This document shows, one piece after another, positions 50,450 through 58,728 of a DNA stretch of 64,000 nucleotides. Source of the DNA: JAJTGZ01 sp964403525 (GTDB lineage Bacteria; Planctomycetota; Phycisphaerae; Phycisphaerales; UBA1924). The position numbers were made by a program, and so were the translations under genes. The stretch is from assembly GCA_964403525.1 (NCBI GenBank), contig CAYOGE010000007.1:37529-101528 (forward strand), given 5' to 3'. Below the pieces are notes generated by a model, which made no database searches, was not told the DNA's origin, and saw only the letters and a program-made list of their open reading frames with translations. Numbering within the stretch: position 1 is the first letter of the stretch; every line of letters starts with the position of its first letter.

Positions 50450-51844
50450 TCAGATCAGCTTCGTCTTGCCGGGGATGGCCAGCTTCGGCATCTCCATCGG
50501 CCCCATCTTGACCTCCGCGGGCACGAGGCTCTCCTTGCTCTCAAGCGCCTGTTGCCACGTCACGGTCTGCCCGGTGTACGCGGCCATGCGCCCCATGATG
50601 CCCATGAGGCAGGCGTTGGCCGCGCGCTCGCCGTCGTTGATCGGCTTGCCGCTGCGCATGGCGGCGAAGAACTCGTTGTGCTCAACCTGGTACATGTCTT
50701 CATCGTTACGCATGGAGGTGTTGATGTCGGCCTGCACAGGGCGCTTGTGCTCCCAGAGCACCTTGCCGTCGTAGTTTCGGGTGAGGTAGGTCGGCTTCCA
50801 GCCGTTGACCTCGCACCAGGCGTTGGAGCCGTAGATGTAGTCGCTGTTGTCGCTGGGGCAGCCGTCGATCTGGCGGGCCGTGTGGTAGGTGCGGGTGCCG
50901 TCTGCGTAGTGATACAGCGCGGCGAAGTGGTCGAACGAATTGCCAGACTCAGGCCCGGTGCGCGCAGCGCACCCGCCGAGGCAGATCACCTTCTCCGGCA
51001 GGCGGTCGCCGGTGGCCCACATCAGCCGGTCGATGGAGTGGATCGACTGCTCGACGATGTGGTCACCGCTCAGCCACGTGAAGTGCCACCAGTTGCGCAG
51101 CTGGAACTCGGTGTCGCTCCATTCCGGCCGGCGCGGGCGCTTGCTGAGCGTGCCGGTGTGGTAGTCGGTGTGGACGGTGACGATGCGCCCGAGCCCGCCG
51201 CCGTTGACGTGCTTGAACGCCTCGCGCATGCCGGGGTTGTACCGCCAGCAGAAGCCCACGACGAGGTTGAGCCCCTTCGCCTTCGCCTCCGCCGCGGCCG
51301 CCTTGACCGCGCGGATGCCCGTCGCGTCAACCGCCAGCGGCTTCTCGGCGAAGATGTGCTTGCCCGCCGCGACGGCCGCCTTGAGGTGCTCGGGCCGAAA
51401 CGCCGGATAGCCGGTGATGAGGATGGCATCGATATCGCAGGCCAGCACCTTCTGGTAGCTGTCGATGCCGACAAACCGGCGCGAGGGTGGGACGTCGATG
51501 CACGTGGCGGCGCGGTCTTTCAGCTCTTCGTTGATGGCGGTGTAGCACGAGTCGAGCCGGTCCTTGAAGACGTCGCCCATCGCGACGAGCTTGACGTTCG
51601 GGTCCGCGCACAGCGCCTGCACAATCGCCCCTGTGCCGCGCCCGCCGCAACCGACAACGCCGATGCGGATCGTGCCGTTCAGCGGCGTCGCAGGCGGCAG
51701 CTGCTCGGGCACCGGCCCATGAACGACCGGGTTCGCCTGGCACCCAGCCAGCGACGAAGCGGCCGCAAGACCCGCGGCGGCCGCGACACCCGCGGCAAGC
51801 ACGCCGCGGCGGGAAAACTCGACGGAGGTGTTCGGTGAGGTCAT
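50450..51844 (-). CDS. Exported Gfo/Idh/MocA family oxidoreductase, copy 1
   Basis: 464 residues. The N-terminus has a twin-arginine motif SRRGVLAAG and a possible lipobox SLAGC. The Rossmann domain IRIGVVGCGGRGTGAIVQAL binds NAD(P), EKPLAVD carries the conserved Lys, and the C-terminal domain includes GDHIVEQSIHSIDRLMWATGD with the conserved His region. Typical of planctomycete periplasmic sugar dehydrogenases. The start overlaps the stop of the FGE-like gene (TGATG), so the two are co-translated. Confidence 0.93.
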   Translation of the reverse strand: MTSPNTSVEFSRRGVLAAGVAAAAGLAAASSLAGCQANPVVHGPVPEQLPPATPLNGTIRIGVVGCGGRGTGAIVQALCADPNVKLVAMGDVFKDRLDSCYTAINEELKDRAATCIDVPPSRRFVGIDSYQKVLACDIDAILITGYPAFRPEHLKAAVAAGKHIFAEKPLAVDATGIRAVKAAAAEAKAKGLNLVVGFCWRYNPGMREAFKHVNGGGLGRIVTVHTDYHTGTLSKRPRRPEWSDTEFQLRNWWHFTWLSGDHIVEQSIHSIDRLMWATGDRLPEKVICLGGCAARTGPESGNSFDHFAALYHYADGTRTYHTARQIDGCPSDNSDYIYGSNAWCEVNGWKPTYLTRNYDGKVLWEHKRPVQADINTSMRNDEDMYQVEHNEFFAAMRSGKPINDGERAANACLMGIMGRMAAYTGQTVTWQQALESKESLVPAEVKMGPMEMPKLAIPGKTKLI

Positions 51845-52851
51845 CAGGGCTTCTCCAAAGGCGTTGGTGCGGGCGAGGGGTTGCCCGGCTTGGCGGGCGG
51901 GGTGTCGTGCGGCGCGCCCGGAGCGGGCGGGATCGGGGCCGTTGTTGGCTGAGCGGGCGGCGTCGCATCGCACACGATGCGGAAGCCGATGTGCGGGCCG
52001 TCGGAGAGCCACCACTTGCTCTTGGGGATCTGCGGGTCGCTGGCGTTCCAGGCGCGGTCCATCGGCGCACGCGCGGTGATCGTGAGCTTCTCGGCCGGGT
52101 CGCGGAAGGAGCCACCCTTGGCAACCGGCTTGCCGTCTTTGTCGGTGACCCACTCGGCGGCATTGCCGAGCATGTCGCACAGTCCCCACGCGTTGGGACG
52201 CTTCTTGCCGACGGGGTGGGGCGTATCGGCCGCGTTCGCGGCGAACCACGCGCAGTCGGAGAGGGTTGCCCCTTCGGGAACCGCGTTGCCGGTGGGGTTG
52301 CTGACGGGTGCGCCGGCGCGGGCGGCGTGCTCCCACTCGGCCTCGGTCGGCAGGCGGTAGTTACGCCCGGTCTGCAGCGAGAGCCACTTGCAGAACTCGG
52401 TAGCGTTCTTGTGCGACATGCTGATCGCTGCGTAACCCTCGTGCCCGAAGCCGCGGTCGGGTGGCAGGTAGGGCTTGCTGGGCCGGGTCACCGCGTCGGC
52501 GTCCTTTGGGCCCTTGCCGGCTTCTTCATCGAGCCGGTAGATGTAGACGTCAAAGGCTTCCCATCCCACCTCGGTCCTGGACATGTAGAACGGCTTGATC
52601 GCTTCGCCGCCGGCGGCGCTCGGTGTTGACCCGGGGATCGGGAGCATCTCGATCTTGTAAGCAGCGACAGGGACCTCCTGCGAGAAGGGCACGAGCTGGG
52701 GAGCCGCCTGCGAGGGAGGGGTGGGTTGGTTCGGTGGGCTTGCTCCGGGCTGGTCGGCGGCCGCGGTGGTCCCCGCGAGCAGCAGCGAGAGCGCGATACG
52801 CTCGAAGGCGTGGGAGGGGCGGGTTGGTCGGGCTGACACGGAGTGGTTCAT
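51844..52851 (-). CDS. Exported SUMF1/FGE-like protein (formylglycine-generating enzyme fold)
   Basis: 335 residues. A signal peptide covers about 1-32. FGE-fold landmarks are FYMSRTEVGWEAFDVYI, RLPTEAEWEHAARAG, GLCDMLGNAAEWVTD, KGGSFRD and HIGFRIVCD. A Pro-rich tail of about 50 residues ends it. No sulfatase gene is adjacent; many proteins of this fold are not FGEs but ligand-binding or oxidase relatives. Its ATG (52851-52849) overlaps the ATG of the divergent apbE in one CATG. Confidence 0.88.
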   Translation of the reverse strand: MNHSVSARPTRPSHAFERIALSLLLAGTTAAADQPGASPPNQPTPPSQAAPQLVPFSQEVPVAAYKIEMLPIPGSTPSAAGGEAIKPFYMSRTEVGWEAFDVYIYRLDEEAGKGPKDADAVTRPSKPYLPPDRGFGHEGYAAISMSHKNATEFCKWLSLQTGRNYRLPTEAEWEHAARAGAPVSNPTGNAVPEGATLSDCAWFAANAADTPHPVGKKRPNAWGLCDMLGNAAEWVTDKDGKPVAKGGSFRDPAEKLTITARAPMDRAWNASDPQIPKSKWWLSDGPHIGFRIVCDATPPAQPTTAPIPPAPGAPHDTPPAKPGNPSPAPTPLEKP

Positions 52852-53866
52852 GGTGTTGCGAGGTTTGCTGAAACTACTGGTTGGCCTTGTCGCCCTGGGA
52901 GCGGGGGGGTGTACGGCTCCGCGGATGGAGCGGTTTCAGTTTACACGAGTGACCATGGGGGTTTCTGCGACAATCGTGGTTGAAGCAGATTCACGGGAAT
53001 CGGCCCTGCGGGGTGCAGCGGGGGCGTATGAGCGGATGGCGGAGATCGAGCAGGTGGCGAGCGACTACCGGCCCGGCAGCGAACTGATGCGGCTGTGCCG
53101 GGAGGCGGCGGTCGGTGAGTGGCGCCCTGTGAGCCGCGACCTTGCGGAGCTTCTGACGGTGGCGCGTGATGTTTCGGAGCGGACGGATGGGGCGTTTGAT
53201 GTCACCGTCGGTCCCGCGGTGAAGTTGTGGCGCGAGGCGCGGGGGACAGGCCGTTTGCCCGATCAATCGAAAGTGATCGCCGCGCGGGAGCGGATCGATT
53301 GGCGGGCGGTGGAGGTTCAACGCTCGCCACCGCGGGCGCGTCTGCTGAAGGCGAGCATGGCCCTGGACATGGGCGGCATCGCCAAGGGGTACGCCGCGCG
53401 GGAGGCGGGCCGCGTGCTGGAGGGGCTCGGACTGAATCGCTGCCTCGTGGCGCTGGCGGGTGACGTCTACGCGGGTGCGCCGCCGTCTGACCGGGGCGGG
53501 GAAGGTGGTTGGCGAATCCAGGTGCGCAGCGACCAGAGCGAACGGGTTGTCGGCACGCTGGTTGTCGCGCATGGGTGCGTCTCAACTTCCGGCGATACCG
53601 AGCAGTTTGTGGAGTTTGATGGCAAGCGCTATTCGCACATCGTCGATCCGCGTACCGGCCTCGGCGTGGTTGGCGGTGCGGTTGTAACGGCGATCGGCGG
53701 CGATGGTGTGTACGTCGATGCGGCGGCTACAGCGGCCTCTGTGCTTGGGGCAGAACACCTTGGGGGCCGGCTGGTCCAAGGGCGCGGCGTGACGTTGATC
53801 GTGCATCACGGGTCGGCACCGCCGGAGATCATCGGCGACACAGGGCGCGTGCGCTGGCGGGACTGA
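52850..53866 (+). CDS. apbE: FAD:protein FMN transferase (ApbE) lipoprotein
   Basis: 338 residues. The signal peptide ends in lipobox LGAGGC. ApbE attaches FMN to a Thr in proteins such as NqrB/C and RnfD/G. Landmarks are RVTMGVSATIVVEA, DVTVGPAVKLW, LDMGGIAKGYA (FAD site), LVALAGDVYAGA and YSHIVDPRTGLGV with the metal-binding VDAAATAASVLG. The ATG at 52850 shares CATG with the divergent FGE-like gene. TACGCT at 52797 and GGGAGGGG at 52812 could serve as -10 and ribosome site; a GTG at 52853 is an alternative. No target flavoprotein is in the window. Confidence 0.93.
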   Translation: MVLRGLLKLLVGLVALGAGGCTAPRMERFQFTRVTMGVSATIVVEADSRESALRGAAGAYERMAEIEQVASDYRPGSELMRLCREAAVGEWRPVSRDLAELLTVARDVSERTDGAFDVTVGPAVKLWREARGTGRLPDQSKVIAARERIDWRAVEVQRSPPRARLLKASMALDMGGIAKGYAAREAGRVLEGLGLNRCLVALAGDVYAGAPPSDRGGEGGWRIQVRSDQSERVVGTLVVAHGCVSTSGDTEQFVEFDGKRYSHIVDPRTGLGVVGGAVVTAIGGDGVYVDAAATAASVLGAEHLGGRLVQGRGVTLIVHHGSAPPEIIGDTGRVRWRD

Positions 53867-53886
53867 ACGAGTTTCGAATGAGAGTC

Positions 53887-54924
53887 CTAGACGGGAACGG
53901 CCGCACGCGTCTGTGTGCTGCGGAGTTCGGCCTCGAGCACCCGAGCAACGGTCACGGCTTCATCTATCGTTGCGTCAAGCGTGCGCGAGCCGCTGGCGAT
54001 GGCCTTGAGCAGGTGTCTCACCTGGCCGTCGTAGCCGGTGCCCGGGGGCAGGAGCGGGTGCGTCTTGCCGCCGTCTGCATAGACGGTGACGGTCGGGCTT
54101 GACACCAGATCAAACTCAACGGTGGCCCGTTCGAAGGCGGCGAGGTAGCGCATGCGGTAGCCGAAGGCGGGGTCCATCGCCCACGATCCTTCAGCGCTGA
54201 CGCTCACGCCGGGCAGAGCGGGGAAGTCGTAGATGGTTTCCATGTGCATGGGTCCGCCGCTGCTGCGGACGGCCGTGGGTGCGCCGAGGAGGTGAACGAC
54301 GAAGTCGGTGTCGTGGATGTGCTGATCGACGAGGGCGCCGCCAGAACGGGATACATCCTTGTAGAAGTCCTTCGACCAAGTCGGTCCGCTGCCGAGCCGG
54401 TGCAGGCTGAGGGCGCGCAGACTGCCGAAGCGGCGGTCGCGGTACGCCTCGCGCAGAAAGGTCCATCCTGGCCAGAATCGCATGCACATCGCGGGCATGC
54501 AGAGGGTGCCAGCGCTCTGCGCGGCCGCGGCGAGCCGGGCGACATCGCTCGACGCCAAGGCGACGGGCTTCTCCAGCAGCACGTGCCTGCCGGCTTCCAG
54601 AGCGGCGATGGCGAGCGCGACGTGCGTGTCGGTGGGGGTGCAGATGCTCACGAGCGAGACCGCGGGGTCGGCGAGCAGGTCCGCGGCGTGCGCAAACGTG
54701 TGGACCTTTTCCGGATCGAAGAGACGCTCCTGGATTGCGGGGCCGATGTTGCCGCCACCCGCGGGCTCGCCGGTGAGGCGCTGCGGGCTCGGGTCGCTGA
54801 CGGCGACGAGTCTGCAGTCGAAGCCGTCGACTGCCGCGGCCTGGTAGGCCTTGACGTGCGTCGCTCCCATGAAGCCCATGCCGATCACGCCGACGCCGAT
54901 CGTTGAGTCGCTCACGCTGGTCAC
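53887..54924 (-). CDS. Cytosolic Gfo/Idh/MocA family oxidoreductase, copy 2
   Basis: 345 residues without a signal peptide. The Rossmann motif is GVIGMGFMGATHVKAY. VSICTPTDTHVALA and HVLLEKPVAL carry the conserved Lys, and GGALVDQHIHDTDFVVHLLG the catalytic His region. The GTG start overlaps the stop of the preceding isomerase (GTGA), so the two form an operon and probably act on one sugar or inositol-like substrate. Confidence 0.92.
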   Translation of the reverse strand: MTSVSDSTIGVGVIGMGFMGATHVKAYQAAAVDGFDCRLVAVSDPSPQRLTGEPAGGGNIGPAIQERLFDPEKVHTFAHAADLLADPAVSLVSICTPTDTHVALAIAALEAGRHVLLEKPVALASSDVARLAAAAQSAGTLCMPAMCMRFWPGWTFLREAYRDRRFGSLRALSLHRLGSGPTWSKDFYKDVSRSGGALVDQHIHDTDFVVHLLGAPTAVRSSGGPMHMETIYDFPALPGVSVSAEGSWAMDPAFGYRMRYLAAFERATVEFDLVSSPTVTVYADGGKTHPLLPPGTGYDGQVRHLLKAIASGSRTLDATIDEAVTVARVLEAELRSTQTRAAVPV

Positions 54925-55751
54925 CCCTGAACGCCGGTGTAGAACGTGCGGACGAGGTCGGCCGCGGCCTTGATATCGTCGACGCGTTTCTCGCCGGCCT
55001 CACGCTCGATCACGGCGTCAACGTGCGGCAGCGATCGGCTGATGAAGGTGAAGAAGGCCTTCCAATCTACGGCGCCATGCCCCGCGGGCGTCTCTCGCCC
55101 CCACGTGCCCGGCGTGCCTGTCGGAACCGCGTCTTTCACGTGCACCTGCTTCACCCACGGGGCGAGTTGACGCAGCGACTCGATCGGGTCGCCCATGCCG
55201 TAGAGGATCATGTTGGCGGGATCAAAGTTCACGCCGATGTGGCCGGCGTCGAGCTCGCGCATGACGTCAACGAGCGTGGCGGCCGATTCCTGGCCGGTCT
55301 CAAACGCCACGCTGACGCCGCGCTGAGCGAACAGCGCTCCGATCTGGCGGAGCCGGTCGAGCATCACGTGGTGCAGCGGGTCGGCGGGCTCGTGGGGGAG
55401 GAACCCGGCGTGGAACGTGACGAGCTTCAGGTTCATGCGGTGCGCGGTGTCTGCGACCCTGGTCGCACGCTCGAGGTTCGCCTTCCAGTGCTCGTCTGGG
55501 CGCACGCCACCGGTGCGGCGGATGGACTCGAGGGTTGAGTAGTCCTCGCCGACGGTTGCGAGCATGCCCGAGAGCACCTTGATCCCCGCGGCGTTCAGCG
55601 TGTCGGTCGTGCGGCGCTGGTCCCACTGCCCCTCGGCGATCGGCGTAAGGGCGAGTTGCACGGCGCTGACGCCGCACGCACGCACGCGCTCGACCAGTTC
55701 ATCGACGCTTGAGGGGTGGAGCGACCAGGAGCAGAGGCCGAGGGTTGGCAT
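54921..55751 (-). CDS. Sugar phosphate isomerase/epimerase (xylose isomerase-like TIM barrel), copy 2
   Basis: 276 residues. TIM-barrel landmarks are LGLCSWSLHP at the N-terminus, LVTFHAGFLPHEP, VAFETGQESAATL (metal Glu), HIGVNFDPANMILYGMGDP (metal Asp), QVHVKDAVP and the closing EREAGEKRVDDI. Cytosolic, unlike copy 1. The ATG at 55751 matches the family start; the reading frame continues upstream without conserved residues. It is translationally coupled to the Gfo/Idh gene. Confidence 0.9.
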   Translation of the reverse strand: MPTLGLCSWSLHPSSVDELVERVRACGVSAVQLALTPIAEGQWDQRRTTDTLNAAGIKVLSGMLATVGEDYSTLESIRRTGGVRPDEHWKANLERATRVADTAHRMNLKLVTFHAGFLPHEPADPLHHVMLDRLRQIGALFAQRGVSVAFETGQESAATLVDVMRELDAGHIGVNFDPANMILYGMGDPIESLRQLAPWVKQVHVKDAVPTGTPGTWGRETPAGHGAVDWKAFFTFISRSLPHVDAVIEREAGEKRVDDIKAAADLVRTFYTGVQG

Positions 55752-55893
55752 GGCGGTCCATCGCGAACGTGTGAGCCCCACCTGAGCTGTGCCGGCGCTG
55801 GTGGAGGCTTGCAACCGGCGCCGCTGAGTGTGAGAATAGCAAACCTCGCCCGGCGTTGGTGGTGGAACGCCCTGGGCGCGTGGAGATGCTGGA

Positions 55894-57831
55894 ATGGAGA
55901 GCCTGCCTGTACGCTCGATCGACCGCGGCACCCCTGAGCGACTGCCCGTGCGGGTCTTTGCACAGAGCACCGGCGCGAGCGCACAGGCCGCGGCCGAGAT
56001 CGCCGCGTTGATCCGGTCGCGTCGGGCGGAGGGGCGTACGGCCGTGCTCGGCCTGGCGACTGGGTCTACGCCGCTTGGTGTGTACGAAGAGCTCGTCCGT
56101 CTTCACGAGGCAGAGGGGCTCAGCTTCTCGAACGTGGTGACGTTCAATCTCGACGAGTACTGGCCGATGGGGCCGGGGGACCTGCAGAGCTACCGGCGGT
56201 TCATGCGGGAGAACTTCTTTGACCGCGTGGACATCGATCCCGCAAACACCCATGTTCCCGATGGCGCGTGCGCGCCCGGGGCGGTGGCCGAACACTGCGC
56301 CGCCTATGAGCGGGCGATCGAGGCCGCCGGCGGGATCGACATTCAACTGCTGGGGATCGGGCGCACGGGGCACATCGGTTTCAACGAGCCGGGCTCGCCG
56401 CGCGACAGCCGCACGCGGTTGATCACGCTCGACCGGGTGACGCGGGCGGACGCGGCCAGCGATTTCTTCGGCGAGAGCAACGTGCCCCGGCGTGCGATCA
56501 CCATGGGCGTGGGGACGATCTTGAACGCGCGGCGGATCCTGCTGATCGCCTTCGGCGAGCACAAGGCGGCGATCGTGCGTCGAACCGTCGAAGAGCCGCA
56601 GACGTCGACGATCGCGGCGAGCTACCTGCAGGATCACCCCAACACGGTGGTGCTGCTTGACAGCGCCAGCGCGGCGGAGCTGACACGCGTGTGCACGCCC
56701 TGGCGGCTGGAGCACGTGCCGGAGTGGTCGGACCGGTTGACGCGGCGCGCGGTGGTCTGGCTGGCCCGGCACGTTGATAAGCCGATCCTCAAGCTGACCG
56801 ACGAGGACTACAACGAGCACCACCTTCAGGACCTGCTGACGGCGCGGGGTGAAGACGGCGGCGCCTACGACATCAACATCGAAGTCTTCAGGTCGCTGGC
56901 GCGCACCATCACCGGCTGGCCGGGCGGCAAGCCGGCGGCGGACGGTGGCGTTGCGGGTGAGCCGTTCCCCAAGCGGGTTGTCGTGTTCAGCCCGCACCCC
57001 GACGACGACGTGATCAGCATGGGGGGAACGTTCATCCGGCTCTGCGAGCAGGGGCACGACGTGCACGTGGCGTACCAGACCAGCGGCAACATCGCGGTGT
57101 GGGACGAGTCGGCGATGCGGCACGCCGACTTCGTCCGTGAGTTTGCGCAGGCGTTCCCGAGCCTTGGGCGTGCGTTCGCCGAGCGGCTCGAGGCGGCGAT
57201 CGAAGAGTTCATCACGCACAAGCAGCCCGGGCAGCCCGACAGCCCCGAGCTGCAGCAGATCAAGGGGCTGATCCGTCGGACCGAGGCCAGGGCGGCCGCG
57301 CGTTACTCGGGCGTCAAGCCGGAGAACATCCACTTTCTTGACCTGCCTTTCTACGAGACCGGGCGCGTGCGCAAGAAGCCGCTGGGCGATGAGGACGTGC
57401 GGATCACTGTTGAGCTGCTCCGCCGGGTGCGGCCTCATCAGGTGTATGCGGCGGGCGATCTGAGCGATCCGCACGGCACGCACCGCGTGTGCCTGGCGGC
57501 GATCACCCGCGCGTTTGCGGTGGTGAAGGACGATCCGTGGGTGAAGGACTGCCAGGTCTGGCTCTACCGGGGGGCGTGGCAGGAGTGGGGGGCAGATGAG
57601 ATCGAGATGGCCGTTCCGCTGGCGCCGAGTGAGGTGCGCCGCAAGCGGGCGGCGATCTTCAAGCACGAGAGCCAGAAGGACTCGGCCCTGTTCCCGGGGC
57701 CCAGCGATGCGCGCGAGTTCTGGCAGCGCGCAGAGGAGCGCAACCGGAACACCGCCCGGCTCTTCGACAAGCTCGGGCTCGCGGAGTACGAAGCGATCGA
57801 GGGGTTTGTGAGGCTCGGCTTGATCGCGTAG
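55894..57831 (+). CDS. nagB: Glucosamine-6-phosphate deaminase NagB fused to a PIG-L-type deacetylase
   Basis: 645 residues. Residues about 15-270 are NagB: GLATGSTPLGVYEELVRLH, NLDEYWPM (catalytic Asp in DEY) and LGIGRTGHIGFNEPG, where Thr replaces the Asp of the usual G.DGH motif. Residues about 360-620 are a PIG-L/LmbE zinc deacetylase: FSPHPDDDVISMGG and later DLSDPHGTHRVC. The fusion would deacetylate an N-acetylglucosamine derivative and isomerise/deaminate the product. It is divergent from the sugar isomerase operon. The exact start (55894 or a little further inside) is uncertain because TACGCT lies just after the ATG. Confidence 0.9.
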   Translation: MESLPVRSIDRGTPERLPVRVFAQSTGASAQAAAEIAALIRSRRAEGRTAVLGLATGSTPLGVYEELVRLHEAEGLSFSNVVTFNLDEYWPMGPGDLQSYRRFMRENFFDRVDIDPANTHVPDGACAPGAVAEHCAAYERAIEAAGGIDIQLLGIGRTGHIGFNEPGSPRDSRTRLITLDRVTRADAASDFFGESNVPRRAITMGVGTILNARRILLIAFGEHKAAIVRRTVEEPQTSTIAASYLQDHPNTVVLLDSASAAELTRVCTPWRLEHVPEWSDRLTRRAVVWLARHVDKPILKLTDEDYNEHHLQDLLTARGEDGGAYDINIEVFRSLARTITGWPGGKPAADGGVAGEPFPKRVVVFSPHPDDDVISMGGTFIRLCEQGHDVHVAYQTSGNIAVWDESAMRHADFVREFAQAFPSLGRAFAERLEAAIEEFITHKQPGQPDSPELQQIKGLIRRTEARAAARYSGVKPENIHFLDLPFYETGRVRKKPLGDEDVRITVELLRRVRPHQVYAAGDLSDPHGTHRVCLAAITRAFAVVKDDPWVKDCQVWLYRGAWQEWGADEIEMAVPLAPSEVRRKRAAIFKHESQKDSALFPGPSDAREFWQRAEERNRNTARLFDKLGLAEYEAIEGFVRLGLIA

Positions 57832-57957
57832 TGGCGGGCGCACCCGGTGTGCGGTGGCTTGTCGCGAACCATGTGCGGAAGTTGATTATGCATGCGTCTC
57901 CCCGTTTCGGCAGGGGAGGGGTGTTGGGGGTGGGGCTTGCTTACAACTGCGTCTTGC

Positions 57958-58555
57958 CAGACGAATGTGCCACAGCTTCAGCGAAGGCGACTGACACGGT
58001 GAGCGAACCCCACCCCCGGCCCCTCCCCTCGGGGGAGGGGAGTGCGCGGCTGTGTATCGCCAGACGAATGGGCCACAGCTTTGGTGAAGGCGAGTGACAC
58101 GGTGATCGAACCCCACCCCCTGCCCCTCCCCTCGGGGGAGGGGAGTTCGCGGCTGTGTCTCGCCAGAGGAATGTGCCACAGCTTCGGTGAAGGCGGCTGA
58201 CACGGTGATCGAACCCCACCCCCTGCCCCTCCCCTCCGGGGAGGGGAGTTCGCGGCTGCGACTCGCCAGATGAATGGGCCACAGCTTTGGTGAAGGCGGC
58301 GGACACGGTGATCGAACCCCACCCCCTGCCCCTCCCCTCCGGGGGAGGGGAGTTCGCGGCTGCGACTCGCCAGAGGAATGGGCCACAGCTTTGGTGAAGG
58401 CGGCTGACACGGTGATCGAACCCCACCCCCGGCCCCTCCCCTCGGGGGAGGGGAGTTCGCGGCTGTGTCTCGTCAGAGGAATGTGCCACAGCTTCGGTGT
58501 AGGCGGCTGACACGGTGATCGAACCCCACCCCCTGCCCCTCCCCTCCGGGGAGGG
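57958..58555. repeat. 103-bp tandem repeat, about six copies, running into a gap
   Basis: Units start at 57958, 58061, 58164, 58267, 58371 and 58474 (period 103-104 bp). Each contains a CAGA(C/G/T)GAATG(T/G)GCCACAGCTT segment, (C/T)GACACGGTGA(T/G)CGAACCCCACCCC, and a CCCCTCCCCTC / GAGGGGAG palindrome. Differences are scattered point changes. It has no credible coding capacity, although the minus strand reads open. The array is cut by 100 N, so its true copy number is unknown. Confidence 0.95.
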
Positions 58556-58655
58556 NNNNNNNNNNNNNNNNNNNNNNNNNNNNNNNNNNNNNNNNNNNNN
58601 NNNNNNNNNNNNNNNNNNNNNNNNNNNNNNNNNNNNNNNNNNNNNNNNNNNNNNN
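58556..58655. other. Assembly gap of exactly 100 N
   Basis: A round-number run of N inside the 103-bp array marks a scaffold join of unknown true length. Sequence resumes with non-repeat DNA about 70 bp before pyk. Confidence 0.98.
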
Positions 58656-58715
58656 GAGTTCATGGCGTGCGCTGACTGATTGATACATAGGAAACTCATG
58701 CTCGGGGCTCGTTGC

Positions 58716-58721
58716 TACGCT
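58716..58721 (+). promoter_or_regulatory. -10-like TACGCT 7 nt before pyk
   Basis: TACGCT is followed by 7 nt and the ATG at 58729, predicting a leaderless pyk transcript. Confidence 0.6.
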
Positions 58722-58728
58722 CCCGGAC

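Noticed and set aside
55699..57843. 714-codon open frame on the minus strand opposite nagB
   Set aside because: Antisense to a well-recognised NagB-PIG-L fusion; no domain motifs.
57886..58699. Repetitive protein encoded on the minus strand of the 103-bp array
   Set aside because: Period of 103-104 changes the frame each unit, and the frame passes through N; the palindromic DNA repeat explains it.
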